Assembly (NCBI GenBank): GCA_903882935.1 | Contig: CAIRZB010000028.1 | Coordinates: forward strand, 101,193-165,192 | Direction: 5' to 3' | Source: an uncultured Parafilimonas sp. | Lineage (GTDB): Bacteria; Bacteroidota; Bacteroidia; Chitinophagales; Chitinophagaceae | Length of the DNA: 64,000 bases | In this document: positions 26,551 to 36,612 of the stretch, in pieces | How the letters are laid out: every line of letters starts with the position of its first letter | Position numbering within the stretch: position 1 is the stretch's first letter | Notes under the pieces: generated by a model | What the model was told of the DNA's origin: nothing | Databases searched by the model: none | What the model saw: only the letters and a program-made list of their open reading frames with translations | Made by a program: the position numbers and the translations under genes

Positions 26551-27303
26551 ATGAAAATCCCATTTAATCAAAAAGCCGGCATTTTGGCATTTTTATTATC
26601 TTTTGTGTGTTTAAACAATGGCTACAGCCAATACGCCCTAAACACACACCTCAATACACCCGACCCCGCCCAATCGTCGTTTTACAGCCCAGACGGCAAA
26701 CCGCATGACAATTTTACCGGCATGGTAACCAATTTTAATGATGTTGCCAATATGAAGGGCAGCCCATTTTTTATGGCAGAATGGCTTAAAGGGGTGGTTT
26801 ATTTTAAAAACGGAAAGCAATACAACACTGGCGACCTTCAATTTGATTGGGTGAAAAACGAACTCCACTTTAGGCATAACGGCAAAGCCTGCATTTTTGT
26901 AGATTCAGTAGATGAATTCATTTTGTTTGATACCGGGGCAAACCGCCTAGCGGCAGATCTTCGCAACGGTTACCCTGCCATTGGCCTGCAATCAAAAACA
27001 TCTTTTTACCAAGTGGTGGCCAGCGGTGCCAAGTTTCACTTGCTTAAATATTGGGCAAAAGTAGAAAGGGAGATATACAACTATGGCGATGCCTACGCCA
27101 AGGAATATTCAAAATCGGCCAATTGGTACATATATGACGTAAAAAATAACCGATTGCGCTATTCAACGCTAAAACCAGCTTCAGTTAAAAAAGCCATCGG
27201 TGATTTTGGAAACAACGTTAACAACGTTCTTGGGCAAAAACCTAACCAGCGGCTTAGCGAAGACAGCCTGATTACATTAATTAACAACCTAAACAGTTTA
27301 TAA
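26551..27303 (+). CDS. Secreted protein of unknown function
   Basis: The start at 26551 opens a signal peptide (MKIPFNQKAGILAFLLSFVC..., cleavage near YSQ). The ATG at 26428 would add 41 residues that hide the signal, so it was not used. The mature ~225 residues have WVKNELHFRHNGK and FHLLKYWAKVEREIYNYGD, a pattern seen in many Bacteroidota secreted proteins without known function. No catalytic motif was identified. Confidence 0.72.
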   Translation: MKIPFNQKAGILAFLLSFVCLNNGYSQYALNTHLNTPDPAQSSFYSPDGKPHDNFTGMVTNFNDVANMKGSPFFMAEWLKGVVYFKNGKQYNTGDLQFDWVKNELHFRHNGKACIFVDSVDEFILFDTGANRLAADLRNGYPAIGLQSKTSFYQVVASGAKFHLLKYWAKVEREIYNYGDAYAKEYSKSANWYIYDVKNNRLRYSTLKPASVKKAIGDFGNNVNNVLGQKPNQRLSEDSLITLINNLNSL

Positions 27304-27573
27304 GGTTTCGGCATAATTAATTTACCCCAAAAAAAAACAGTGCACAATCCAATATCCCCCGCTTTACACATGCTTGGCATTGCCTTAAATTGGATAGAAT
27401 ATTAAGAATTAAGAAATTATAAGCCTTAACTTTGGAGTGACGGCAAAGGCTTCGGCATTGGATAATTGATTGCCGTGCTACAATACATGTATACTAAAAC
27501 TAATTCTATACCGTAGTAACCGTTACAGGCAACTGTACCCAGGCGAGGTATACGGCAAAATATTTTTACTTTC

Positions 27574-29439
27574 ATGAAAACAAGCTTTGTGGATGTAAAC
27601 GACCAGGCAGAAAATGCACAAGCACCCAAGCTTTCGTCAAAAAGCCTGGGCAAAATGGTTTGGGGGCTGGTAAAGCCGTACAAAAAATGGCTGTTAATTA
27701 TCTTTTTAGCCATGCTAGTAGAAACAGGCATGGGCTTGGCCGCACCTTGGCCATTAAAAATAATTATTGACAATGTGTTGGGCCACCACAAGTTTACAGG
27801 CCCCATACGCTGGATGGATTATGTATTCGGCGATACCACCAATATGAAACTGGCTATGGTGGCAGCCATTGGGGTGGTGTTAATTGCCGCAGTTGGCTCA
27901 TTTGCAGGGTATTTGGAAAACTATTATACTGAAAGCGTGGCACAATTTGTGGCCAAAGACTTAAGGCAGCGCATTTACCACCACCTGCAGCGCCTGGCCC
28001 TTACCTATTATGATACCCACCAGACCGGAAAATTACTCAGCACTATTACTTCTGACGTATCAACCATACAAGACTTCGCAGCTTCAACACTCATGAATAT
28101 TTTTGTTGATCTGTTGACCATTTTTGGCATGCTGGGCCTTATGCTATACATTAACCCGGCGTTTACGTTAATTGCAGTTTGCATCACCCCATTCCTCCTA
28201 TTTTTTGTGATGCGGTTTAAAAAAGTAATGAAAAAAGCTACACACGAGGTGCGTAAAGACCAAAGCAATATGCTTGCAGTGCTACAGCAGGGGCTTGAGT
28301 CAATACGCGCGGTAAACGCTTTTGGCCGCCAACAGCTGGAAGAAGACCGTTTGGAAAAAGTGAGCCTTGAAACAGTAACTGCTGCCTTAAAGGCAAGGCG
28401 GGTAAAATCGGTGTTGTCGCCTGTGGTTACCATCATGGTGTCGGTTTGTTCAGCATTGGTGTTATGGCAGGGGGCAAACCTGCTATTAACAGGTGTTATG
28501 ACGGTGGGTACCCTAACCGTTTTTATCTGGTACCTAAACCGTTTTTTCGCACCTGTGCAAGACTTGGCAAAAATGACGAGCACGATAGCGCAGGCAACAG
28601 TGGCACTGGAGCGGATACAGTCCATACTGGACACAAACTTAATTATCCATCAAAAGCCAACGGCCATTGACCCGGGCAGGCTAACCGGCAATATTGTTTT
28701 TGAAAACATCCATTTTTCATACGATGCTGGCAACCCGGTTTTGAATGATATTAACCTGAAAATAAAGTGTGGGCAGCGCATTGGCATTTGCGGCCCAACG
28801 GGATGCGGCAAATCAACCGTGGTTAGCCTTATTGCCCGCTTTTACGACCCAACCGGCGGCCGGGTGTTGATTGATGGACAGGACATTACCGACTTTACGC
28901 TGGACGGCTTGCGGGCCCAGGTTGGATTTGTTTTGCAGGACACCGTACTGTTTTATGGATCCATACGTGATAATATCGCCTATGGCCGGAGTAACGCCAC
29001 CAACGAAGAAATTATACAAGCGGCCAAGCTGGCAAACGCACACGAATTTATTTCAAAAATGCCCCATGGGTATGATACGTTGGTAGGCGAGCGAGGTGTT
29101 ACTTTATCGGGCGGCCAGCGGCAGCGTATTGGTATTGCAAGGGCCGTGGTACGCAACTCACCCATCCTGATTTTGGATGAACCCACCGCTGCATTGGATG
29201 CGGAGGCAGAAGAGTTGGTAATGGATGCACTTGAGCAGCTGATGGAAGGCCGCACCGTTATAACCATCGCCCACCGCTTGTGTACCATTTATGATGCAGA
29301 TAAAATATTTGTTTTGCAAGACGGGCGGGTAGCCGAAGAAGGCACCCACGAAGAGCTGGTGGCCCAACGGGGAATTTATTCAGATTTATATCAACTTCAG
29401 TCAGGGCCGGTACATGCACTGCGCAAAATGGTTGTTTAG
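27574..29439 (+). CDS. ABC exporter, fused membrane and ATP-binding domains
   Basis: The 621-residue protein has an N-terminal six-helix membrane domain (about residues 35-330) and a C-terminal nucleotide-binding domain: Walker A GPTGCGKST, signature LSGGQRQR, Walker B ILILDEPT and switch His in IAHRL. It would work as a homodimer or with a partner. The substrate is unknown; MsbA-like lipid or drug export is typical for this class. It lies 63 bases before the PLD gene, so the pair may be co-transcribed. Confidence 0.92.
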   Translation: MKTSFVDVNDQAENAQAPKLSSKSLGKMVWGLVKPYKKWLLIIFLAMLVETGMGLAAPWPLKIIIDNVLGHHKFTGPIRWMDYVFGDTTNMKLAMVAAIGVVLIAAVGSFAGYLENYYTESVAQFVAKDLRQRIYHHLQRLALTYYDTHQTGKLLSTITSDVSTIQDFAASTLMNIFVDLLTIFGMLGLMLYINPAFTLIAVCITPFLLFFVMRFKKVMKKATHEVRKDQSNMLAVLQQGLESIRAVNAFGRQQLEEDRLEKVSLETVTAALKARRVKSVLSPVVTIMVSVCSALVLWQGANLLLTGVMTVGTLTVFIWYLNRFFAPVQDLAKMTSTIAQATVALERIQSILDTNLIIHQKPTAIDPGRLTGNIVFENIHFSYDAGNPVLNDINLKIKCGQRIGICGPTGCGKSTVVSLIARFYDPTGGRVLIDGQDITDFTLDGLRAQVGFVLQDTVLFYGSIRDNIAYGRSNATNEEIIQAAKLANAHEFISKMPHGYDTLVGERGVTLSGGQRQRIGIARAVVRNSPILILDEPTAALDAEAEELVMDALEQLMEGRTVITIAHRLCTIYDADKIFVLQDGRVAEEGTHEELVAQRGIYSDLYQLQSGPVHALRKMVV

Positions 29440-29502
29440 GCGACTGCTGATATTTATTTAACAACTTGTATTTAAAAACAGTGTCAAAAAAAATAATAAA
29501 GA

Positions 29503-30534
29503 ATGTCGCATCGTTCAATTATAATTCTTCCGGATGATACAGGAAAGTCCATTATAGATGCCATTGAGGCGGCACAAAAATCCATCCTCATAAAAATGTT
29601 TTTATTTTCCGACCCCAGCCTTATCAATGCCGTAATTGGTGCCAAACATAGGGGTGTTAAAGTAAAAGTAATGCTAAACCCAGCCCGGCGCAATGGGGAG
29701 GAGGAAAACGAAGATACCCGTGCAATGCTTGAGGGGGCCGGCATCCAAGTAAAAGACAGCAGCCCAAATTTTGTGATAACCCACGAAAAATCAATGGTGA
29801 TCGACGGTAAATTGGCCTTTGTAAAATCTCTCAACTGGGAAACAAAAAACCTTACCGAAACACGCGATTATGCCATTGTAACCTCCCACCAAAAAGAAGT
29901 AGACGAAATTATACTGTGTTTTGAAGCTGACTGGCACCGCAAGGCCTTTGAACCTGGTGAAACTTCGCACCTTATTTGGTGCAGCGTTAATGGCCGGGCG
30001 CGCATAGCACGGTTTATTGACGAGGCCAAGCATACTCTTTTTGTACAGAACGAGCGTTTCCAAGACTTGGTGATTATAGAACGTATTGTACGTGCGGCAA
30101 GCCGGGGCGTAAAAGTACACGTGATGGCCCGGCCCCCGCATACCCTTAAAAAAGACAAAATTGTTGAAGGCGTAGGTGGCTTGCGCATAATGGACGATGT
30201 AGGTATAAAAATACACAAGCTTAAACACCTTAAACTGCACGGTAAAATGTTGCTGGCTGATAATTGCAGGGCTATCGTTGGCTCCATTAACCTATCACCC
30301 GGCAGCTTTGACCACCGCCGGGAACTGGCCATTGAGGTACACGATGCGGATGTGATAGAGCGGCTGGCCGAAATAGCCCACCACGACTGGAAGAATTCAC
30401 ACACACTCGACCTTTCGGACGACGGCCTTTTCGACGATTTGGAAAACCGCGGCGAGGGCGGCTCGGAAAAACTTATCCTAAATACACATGAGAAGAAAAA
30501 GCACCATAAAGAACACAAAAAGCATAAAAAGTAA
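29503..30534 (+). CDS. Phospholipase D superfamily protein with two HKD motifs
   Basis: The 343-residue protein has both catalytic HxKx4D motifs: H94-E-K96...D101 (HEKSMVID) and H246-G-K248...D253 (HGKMLLAD), each followed by the usual GSxN-type loop (VGSINLSPGSF). Cardiolipin synthases and PLD-type nucleases or phosphodiesterases share this plan. There are no membrane helices or signal peptide, unlike ClsA. The last 15 residues are almost only His, Lys and Glu, which could bind metal or anionic surfaces. Confidence 0.87.
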   Translation: MSHRSIIILPDDTGKSIIDAIEAAQKSILIKMFLFSDPSLINAVIGAKHRGVKVKVMLNPARRNGEEENEDTRAMLEGAGIQVKDSSPNFVITHEKSMVIDGKLAFVKSLNWETKNLTETRDYAIVTSHQKEVDEIILCFEADWHRKAFEPGETSHLIWCSVNGRARIARFIDEAKHTLFVQNERFQDLVIIERIVRAASRGVKVHVMARPPHTLKKDKIVEGVGGLRIMDDVGIKIHKLKHLKLHGKMLLADNCRAIVGSINLSPGSFDHRRELAIEVHDADVIERLAEIAHHDWKNSHTLDLSDDGLFDDLENRGEGGSEKLILNTHEKKKHHKEHKKHKK

Positions 30535-30659
30535 TACGCCAAACGGCCAACGCTAGGCATGTGCCAATGTATGGCGGCTGTATTATCCTTTTCTTTAGTA
30601 AACACAAGAAGTAAAGATGGTGAGGGGATGGTTTTTTATTTCACAAAAAAACTAGTTGC

Positions 30660-32318
30660 ATGCCTAAGCTACTGATTATTTTCATTTTGGCTTGGCTGGG
30701 CTTACCAGCCATTGCGCAAAACACGCCTGATAAACAAACCATCGCCCCGGCAACCCTTAAAAGGCCCAAACTGGTGGTAGGCATTGTGGTTGACCAAATG
30801 CGGTGGGATTATCTTTACCGGTACTTTGACCGCTACGCGGCAGACGGCGGATTTAAAAGGATGCTCAGCGGGGGTTACGCCTGCGAAAACACGATGGTTC
30901 CTTATACACCAACCATTACTGCCTGTGGGCACACCTGCATTTATACTGGCGCAGTGCCCGCAGTTAACGGCATAACGGGCAACGAATGGTGGGATTATGA
31001 TACCGGCACACTTACCTACTGCGCGGGGGATGATGCCGTAACCACCACTGGGGGCAACACCAACGAAGGGCAAATGAGCCCCAGAAACCTGCTGGTTACC
31101 ACCATAGGCGACGAGCTACGGCTGGCAACAAACTTCCGCAGCAAGGTAATTGGCATTGCACTTAAAGACAGGGCCGCAATTTTACCTGCCGGGCATAGTG
31201 CCAACGCTGCGTACTGGTATGAAGAAGCTACCGGTAATTGGATATCCTCTAGCTATTACCTTAAAGAATTACCTAAATGGGTGAAGGACCTAAACGCTAA
31301 AAAATTAGCCGACCAGTATTTTGGCCTTAATTGGAATACGCTTTACCCATTAGACACCTATTTGCAAAGCACGCCAGACGAGCAAGTGTACGAACACAGG
31401 CCTTTTGGACGGGCTGCAAAAGGCTTTCCGTACGACCTAAAACAGTTTGCCGGTAAAAGTTATAATCTACTGCCAGTTACCCCTTATGGCAACAGTTTTA
31501 CGTTAGACATGGCAAAGGCTACCATTGAAGGCGAGCAATTAGGCAGCGGCCCAGTTACTGATATGCTGGCTATAAGCCTATCCACCCCCGATTATATCGG
31601 CCATACCTTCGGCCCCAACTCGGTAGAAGCTGAGGATGTTTTTTTAAGGCTTGATAAAGACCTAGGTGCGTTTCTAAACTATCTGGATGAAAAAATTGGC
31701 AAAGGCGAGTATTTGGTATTTCTTACCGCCGACCACGGCGCACCCCAGGTTCCCCTGTTTTTAACCCAGCACAAAATACCCACCGGCAACGCCAATGACG
31801 CAGATTTTACCATTGCCATCAACAAATTGCTGAAAGATAAATTTGGTGTGGATAAACTGGTGGCAGGCCTATTAAACTTTCAGGTTTACCTTGACCGGGA
31901 GGCCATTAAAAAAAATAGCCTTAACAAGGATTTGGTAAATGACGTTGTAATTGATTACCTGTTAAACCAAGCAGGCGTTTACCGTGCATTTGCCTTGGAC
32001 AAACTTTATGAAACAACGTTAAACGAAACCATAAAAACATCAGTGGCCAACAGTTATTACCCGCCACGAAGTGGCGACATACAAGTGTTGTTTAAGCCGC
32101 AGTGGATAGCAGGCTTTTTAAACGGGGGCACAACGCACGGTTCGTGGAACCCGTACGACGCACACATACCACTGCTTTGGTATGGCTGGAAAATACCCCA
32201 AGGCGAAACAAGCAGGGAAATTTATATGACCGATATTGCCCCTACCGTTGCAAACCTGCTGCACATACAGATGCCAAGCGGTTCAACGGGGCATGTAATT
32301 AAGGAAGTATCGCCTTAG
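30660..32318 (+). CDS. PafA-like alkaline phosphatase / nucleotide pyrophosphatase family protein
   Basis: The 552-residue protein has a signal peptide (cleavage after AIAQ, residue 20). Metal and catalytic residues of the family are visible: Asp45 (VVDQMRWD), nucleophile Thr87 in TITACGHT, Asn108 (TGNEW), Lys-Asp-Arg in ALKDRAAILPAGH, TPDYIGHTFGP, TADHGAPQ and THGSWNPYDAHIP. It would act in the periplasm, releasing phosphate from monoesters. The K-x-R pair is typical of PafA-type phosphomonoesterases. Confidence 0.9.
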   Translation: MPKLLIIFILAWLGLPAIAQNTPDKQTIAPATLKRPKLVVGIVVDQMRWDYLYRYFDRYAADGGFKRMLSGGYACENTMVPYTPTITACGHTCIYTGAVPAVNGITGNEWWDYDTGTLTYCAGDDAVTTTGGNTNEGQMSPRNLLVTTIGDELRLATNFRSKVIGIALKDRAAILPAGHSANAAYWYEEATGNWISSSYYLKELPKWVKDLNAKKLADQYFGLNWNTLYPLDTYLQSTPDEQVYEHRPFGRAAKGFPYDLKQFAGKSYNLLPVTPYGNSFTLDMAKATIEGEQLGSGPVTDMLAISLSTPDYIGHTFGPNSVEAEDVFLRLDKDLGAFLNYLDEKIGKGEYLVFLTADHGAPQVPLFLTQHKIPTGNANDADFTIAINKLLKDKFGVDKLVAGLLNFQVYLDREAIKKNSLNKDLVNDVVIDYLLNQAGVYRAFALDKLYETTLNETIKTSVANSYYPPRSGDIQVLFKPQWIAGFLNGGTTHGSWNPYDAHIPLLWYGWKIPQGETSREIYMTDIAPTVANLLHIQMPSGSTGHVIKEVSP

Positions 32319-32387
32319 GGCTTGTAAGTAATAGCAAATTAAATTACCCGTTGGCCTAATTAGCCATTTAACTCAATAAAATACTGT

Positions 32388-33419
32388 ATGAAACCGTTTT
32401 TTGCAATCTTTTTTATGTACGCTGTTAGCGTGGCCCAGGTTGCTAATGCGCAGCCCTTGGTTGACAAAGTGAAGTTTTTTAGCGATACCTCGGTTATACA
32501 GGCAACGTTAAATGCAAATTTTGGCAAACTGTTGCGGCAAAAGTATAAAGAGGGTACTGTTTTCCCCGCTTCATTCACCTGCAAACTGGGGGATAGTATG
32601 GCGATTAATGACCAGATGGCTGTTGAAGTACGCGGACACTTTAGGCGCGACTATTGTTATTTACCGCCACTTAAATTACTATTCAATGCAGTTCCCGGTG
32701 CTACATTAAACTCCCTTAAAGGCCTTAAGTTGGTAAGTGCCTGCCGCCCGGTTGGCATGTACGAACAATATTTGCTAAAGGAATATTTGATTTATAAAAT
32801 ATACAACCTAATTACGGATAAAAGTTTCAGGGTGCGGCTGTTGGATTTAAGCTACCAAGACAGTAGTGGTAGCAAAAAAACCATTACCGAACATGCTTTT
32901 TTGTTAGAAGATGCAAAAGAAGTGGCCAAAAGAAATGATTGTAAGGAATGGAAAAAGGCCAGACTGCCTACCGAATCTACCGACCGCCGCCAAATGACCA
33001 TAGTGGCTATTTTTGAATATATGATCGGCAATACTGACTGGAGTGTTTCCAACGAACACAATATAAAATTGATTGTCTCCAAAAAAGACACTCTGTCAAA
33101 CCCCTATGTGGTGCCATACGATTTTGATTTTAGCGGTTTGGTAAGCACCAATTATTCTGCCCCCAATGAGCAGCTAAACATTGAAACAGTGCAGCAGCGG
33201 TTGTACAGGGGCTTCCCTAGAAATATTGGTGAAATAAATGAAGTACTGGATATTTTTAGGCAGCGGAAAGACGATATTTATAGCACTATAACAAATTTCA
33301 ATCTGCTTGCCCAGTATTCAAAAAAGCAAATGACCGATTATCTGGATGGCTTTTTCGACTTCATAAATGACCCCAGCCAGGTAAAAGATGTATTTATAAC
33401 CAATGCACGTACGGAGTGA
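32388..33419 (+). CDS. Secreted protein with CotH-kinase-like pattern
   Basis: The 343-residue protein has a signal peptide (cleavage near AQVANAQ). It contains VRGHFRRDYCYLPPLKL, GNTDWSVSNEHNIKLI and VVPYDFDFSGLV; the order of an N-x-D-x-S-x-x-N/H loop and a later D-F-D is the pattern of CotH-like atypical kinases. The conserved R in the first motif also fits. It lies 69 bases after the phosphatase gene on the same strand. The substrate is unknown; the family call is by pattern only. Confidence 0.65.
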   Translation: MKPFFAIFFMYAVSVAQVANAQPLVDKVKFFSDTSVIQATLNANFGKLLRQKYKEGTVFPASFTCKLGDSMAINDQMAVEVRGHFRRDYCYLPPLKLLFNAVPGATLNSLKGLKLVSACRPVGMYEQYLLKEYLIYKIYNLITDKSFRVRLLDLSYQDSSGSKKTITEHAFLLEDAKEVAKRNDCKEWKKARLPTESTDRRQMTIVAIFEYMIGNTDWSVSNEHNIKLIVSKKDTLSNPYVVPYDFDFSGLVSTNYSAPNEQLNIETVQQRLYRGFPRNIGEINEVLDIFRQRKDDIYSTITNFNLLAQYSKKQMTDYLDGFFDFINDPSQVKDVFITNARTE

Positions 33420-33512
33420 TAGCTACTTTTTAGCAGCCAAGGCAATTTAGCGTGCGAGTCATGCCAAATATTTTAACAATTAAATACTAAATAAATTAGT
33501 TTATATAAATTA

Positions 33513-33543
33513 TTGCATTATTTTTACGGCCTGATTACATTTG
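33513..33543 (+). promoter_or_regulatory. Promoter of recA
   Basis: TTG (33513-33515), a 20-base spacer and TACATTTG (33536-33543) fit the Bacteroidota primary promoter well. The recA ATG follows at 33560. No classical LexA box was recognised in the short leader. Confidence 0.78.
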
Positions 33544-33559
33544 ACAAAAAATAACGATT

Positions 33560-34576
33560 ATGGTTAACGCAGAAAAACTCAAAGCCCTTAAACTTACCAT
33601 AGATAAAATTGACAAGGATTTTGGCAAAGGCAGTGTGATGATGATGAACGAACGTGCCGAAAGACTCCAAGAAGTAATCTCAACAGGATCCATTGGGTTG
33701 GATGTTGCCCTAGGTATTGGCGGCCTGCCCAAAGGGAGGATTGTGGAAATATATGGCCCGGAATCATCCGGTAAAACAACCATCGCGATACACGTTATTG
33801 CGGAGGCACAGAAAAAAGGCGGCATTTGCGCTATTATAGATGCGGAACATGCTTTTGACAGTGCTTACGCCCAAAAATTGGGAGTGGATGTTGACAACCT
33901 GCTTATATCCCAGCCCGACTATGGCGAACAAGGTTTAGAAATTGCGGACAGGCTGATATTGTCGGGTGCGGTTGATGTTGTGGTGATTGACTCAGTTGCG
34001 GCATTGGTACCCAAAGGTGAACTGGAAGGCGAAATGGGCGACAGCAAAATGGGCCTACAGGCCAGGTTGATGAGCCAGGCATTGCGCAAGCTTACTGCCA
34101 CCATAAGCAAAACCAATACCGTATGTATATTTATTAACCAGTTGCGTGAAAAAATAGGGGTGATGTTTGGCAACCCCGAAACCACCACCGGCGGTAATGC
34201 CTTAAAATTTTATGCTTCCGTGCGCTTAGATATACGCCGCTTGGCACAAATTAAAGATGGTGACGAAGCCGTGGGCAACAGGGTTAAGGTAAAAGTGGTA
34301 AAAAACAAAGTGGCACCGCCTTTTCGCAGTGCGGAGTTTGACATTATTTTTGGGGAAGGCATTAGCAAAACGGGCGAAATTTTGGATATGGGCGTTGAGC
34401 TGGGCGTGGTTAACAAAAGCGGCAGTTGGTTTAGCTACGAGGCCAGCAAGCTTGGGCAGGGCCGTGATGCCGTGAAAAACCTGCTGCACGACAACCCAGA
34501 GCTTTCTAATGAAATTGAAGCCAAAATAAGGGCCAAAATATTGGAAGCTGCTACCACTGGCGGCGACAAAGAATAA
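33560..34576 (+). CDS. recA: Recombinase RecA
   Basis: The 338-residue protein has the full RecA core: Walker [23 protein letters not shown]-binding loops with [21 protein letters not shown] in overlapping blocks, and [22 protein letters not shown]. The acidic C-terminal tail is short. RecA forms filaments on single-stranded DNA for recombination and repair. It has its own promoter and terminator. Confidence 0.98.
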   Translation: MVNAEKLKALKLTIDKIDKDFGKGSVMMMNERAERLQEVISTGSIGLDVALGIGGLPKGRIVEIYGPESSGKTTIAIHVIAEAQKKGGICAIIDAEHAFDSAYAQKLGVDVDNLLISQPDYGEQGLEIADRLILSGAVDVVVIDSVAALVPKGELEGEMGDSKMGLQARLMSQALRKLTATISKTNTVCIFINQLREKIGVMFGNPETTTGGNALKFYASVRLDIRRLAQIKDGDEAVGNRVKVKVVKNKVAPPFRSAEFDIIFGEGISKTGEILDMGVELGVVNKSGSWFSYEASKLGQGRDAVKNLLHDNPELSNEIEAKIRAKILEAATTGGDKE

Positions 34577-34606
34577 ACATTTTTCCAGGGGGATTAGTAA
34601 GTATTG

Positions 34607-34636
34607 CCGCCATGTGTTTACATGGCGGTTTTTTTT
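34607..34636 (+). terminator. Terminator of recA
   Basis: CCGCCATG, loop TGTTTA, CATGGCGG and eight T form a classical terminator, 31 bases after the recA stop. Confidence 0.92.
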
Positions 34637-34768
34637 GTGCAACACGATGCTGTAACTGGTTAAAACTAAACTTTTAGTGTCCAATCGTATCAATAATTTC
34701 TATGTAAAAGGCAGTGGTAGCCTTTAAACCATCCAAGCCTTAGCGACATAGTTTTTTACCTCACAGCA

Positions 34769-34892
34769 TTCAATGCCGTTTAGTTAAGCCCATATTTTCG
34801 GTTGTCCAAAGTACTCCGTTGGAGTGGAGACACAACCGAAGGCACCCGCCCGTATTTGTGTCTTCACAAATCCCTTAACTAAATGACATTGA
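34769..34892. mobile_element. MITE-like element, variant copy (shared hairpin core, different ends)
   Basis: The ~124-base segment is bounded by inverted repeats TCAATGCCGTTTAGTTAAG (left) and its near complement ending near 34892 (two mismatches). The core, GTGGAGACACAA (34824-34835) and TTGTGTCTTCAC (34856-34867), matches the cores of the elements at 35688 and 45323, while the ends differ. It lies in the otherwise gene-free 454-base stretch between recA and engB, which also holds the recA terminator. Confidence 0.65.
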
Positions 34893-35030
34893 TACAGCAT
34901 TGAATTACGCCACAAAAAACACCTGCCTTTTTGCGGCGCTTTATTGAAAAAGTGCGCAATATTTATTGGTTTAAAGCTGTACCAAAAAACACAAACAGCA
35001 TAATAACTGGCTTTACTGTTACTTTGCAAC

Positions 35031-35681
35031 ATGATTATTAAAAAGGCAGAATACGTAATTTCAAGCCCCACCATTGAGAGCTGCCCCAAACCAGACAGGC
35101 CTGAATACGCTTTTATTGGCCGCAGCAACGTGGGCAAATCTTCTCTAATAAACATGCTGTGCAACAATAATAGGCTGGCCAAAATATCGGTAACACCCGG
35201 CAAAACGCAAAACATAAATCATTTTGATATTGAAAGCCTGCATAAAGCTGGTGCAAAAAAAATTACCAAATGGTACTTGGTTGACTTACCCGGGTATGGT
35301 TATGCAAAAACTGCACAAACAACACGCAAAGGATGGACAAAAATGATTGAGGATTACCTGCGCAAACGGGAGACCTTGGTGAATGTGTTTGTATTGATAG
35401 ACAGCCGACATGAGCCACAAAAAATTGACTTGGAATTTGTAAACGACCTTGCTGGTTGGAAAGTTCCTTTTACCCTTGTTTTTACCAAGGCCGATAAAGA
35501 AAAGCCAGGTGCGGTGCAACGCAATGTGAGAGCTTTTTTTGATGAGATGCTAAAAACATGGCAGTTTTTACCACAAGCTTTTGTAACCAGCGCCAACACC
35601 AAGCAAGGCCGTGACGAAATATTGAAATTTATAGAGGAATATGTTGAAAACCCCGACAACCTGCCAGCAAAATTGTATTAA
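35031..35681 (+). CDS. engB: Ribosome biogenesis GTPase YihA/EngB
   Basis: The 216-residue protein has G1 GRSNVGKSS (residues 30-38), G2 region TPGKTQNINHF, G3 VDLPGYG, G4 TKAD and G5 TSANT, the EngB/YsxC set. It helps assembly of the 50S subunit and is usually essential. Length is normal. A mobile element begins seven bases after its stop codon. Confidence 0.95.
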   Translation: MIIKKAEYVISSPTIESCPKPDRPEYAFIGRSNVGKSSLINMLCNNNRLAKISVTPGKTQNINHFDIESLHKAGAKKITKWYLVDLPGYGYAKTAQTTRKGWTKMIEDYLRKRETLVNVFVLIDSRHEPQKIDLEFVNDLAGWKVPFTLVFTKADKEKPGAVQRNVRAFFDEMLKTWQFLPQAFVTSANTKQGRDEILKFIEEYVENPDNLPAKLY

Positions 35682-35687
35682 AATAAC

Positions 35688-35860
35688 AATGACTATCCGC
35701 AATTTGCTTTAGCTGATTTTTTTGAAAAAAAACAAGGCTGTATCGTCAAGCACATAATACGGTTGTGGAGACACAACCGGGGCGTTCGCCCAGATTTGTG
35801 TCTCCACAAATCCAGAAAACGTGAATCTTTTACGCTTAAACCAAATTGAGGAAAGTCATT
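35688..35860 (+). mobile_element. MITE-like element, copy 2 (173 bases)
   Basis: The ends are imperfect terminal inverted repeats: AATGACTATCCGCAATTTG (left) and the complement of AATGACTTTCCTCAATTTGG (right). Inside lie GGTTGTG-GAGA-CACAACC and GATTTGTG-TCTC-CACAAATC, two hairpins with complementary loops, separated by GGGC-GTTC-GCCC. The whole length aligns with the element at 45323-45497 in the opposite orientation. No ORF fits a transposase, so it would be non-autonomous. Confidence 0.8.
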
Positions 35861-35874
35861 AAAACAACTTTACT

Positions 35875-36612
35875 TTAGGCCGTTACCGCATACTGCATCA
35901 TTTGCAGTATTAAATCAGGGTTGGGGCAATTGCGCAGGTATTGTTCGCTTTCTGAAAATTTACATACACCGGGATAATCACCCTTCATCACACGCATATC
36001 TTTCACGATTTGAAAATGCAGGTGTGGCGGCCATTGCCCATTTTCGTGGGGTTCGCCAAAATGGCCAAGGGTTTCGCCTTGGCTTACAAATTTGCCCTCT
36101 TTCAACCCTTGCAAGTCTGCTAACGACAGGTGGCCATACAATGTGTGAAACACAATAGTATCTAACTGGTGCTGCAAAATAATGGTGGCGCCATAGTCGC
36201 CAAAATTATCGTTATATGCAAAACTGTGAATAACACCACCCATCGGCACATATACCGGCGTTCCGGCAAGCCCCCAAATGTCAATGCCAAGGTGCAGCCT
36301 GCGCGGCTCCTCGGTTTTTATGGTGGCAGCTTTATGTTTATCCGTGTTAAAAATATCGCTTCTACTATATATCGTACGATTTTCCGCGTAACCGCCTATA
36401 CCGTACCTGCTGTTATGCTGTTGCAAAAGGCTTTGGATGAAGCCGCTGAATTGTTGGGTATCGTTTACAACGTCGGCAAGTTGGTAAGGCGAGGCGTCGG
36501 TAAAGTCCATCACCAACAGCTTATCGTTAAAGCCGTCAAAAGGCACAACTTTATGAAAAAGCTGTTTGCGCTTTGCTAAAATGTTTACCAGAGGGTCTAC
36601 GCTGTTTGCCAT
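35875..36612 (-). CDS. M23 family metallopeptidase (LytM-like)
   Basis: The 245-residue protein has the LytM zinc motifs HLGID (His107, Asp111) and HLH (His197, His199), plus LYGHLS (His161). M23 enzymes cut peptidoglycan cross-bridges or act as endopeptidases. No signal peptide or membrane anchor is seen at MANSVDPLVN, which is odd for a wall enzyme: either the start is wrong or the substrate is not periplasmic. It is transcribed alone. Confidence 0.85.
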   Translation of the reverse strand: MANSVDPLVNILAKRKQLFHKVVPFDGFNDKLLVMDFTDASPYQLADVVNDTQQFSGFIQSLLQQHNSRYGIGGYAENRTIYSRSDIFNTDKHKAATIKTEEPRRLHLGIDIWGLAGTPVYVPMGGVIHSFAYNDNFGDYGATIILQHQLDTIVFHTLYGHLSLADLQGLKEGKFVSQGETLGHFGEPHENGQWPPHLHFQIVKDMRVMKGDYPGVCKFSESEQYLRNCPNPDLILQMMQYAVTA

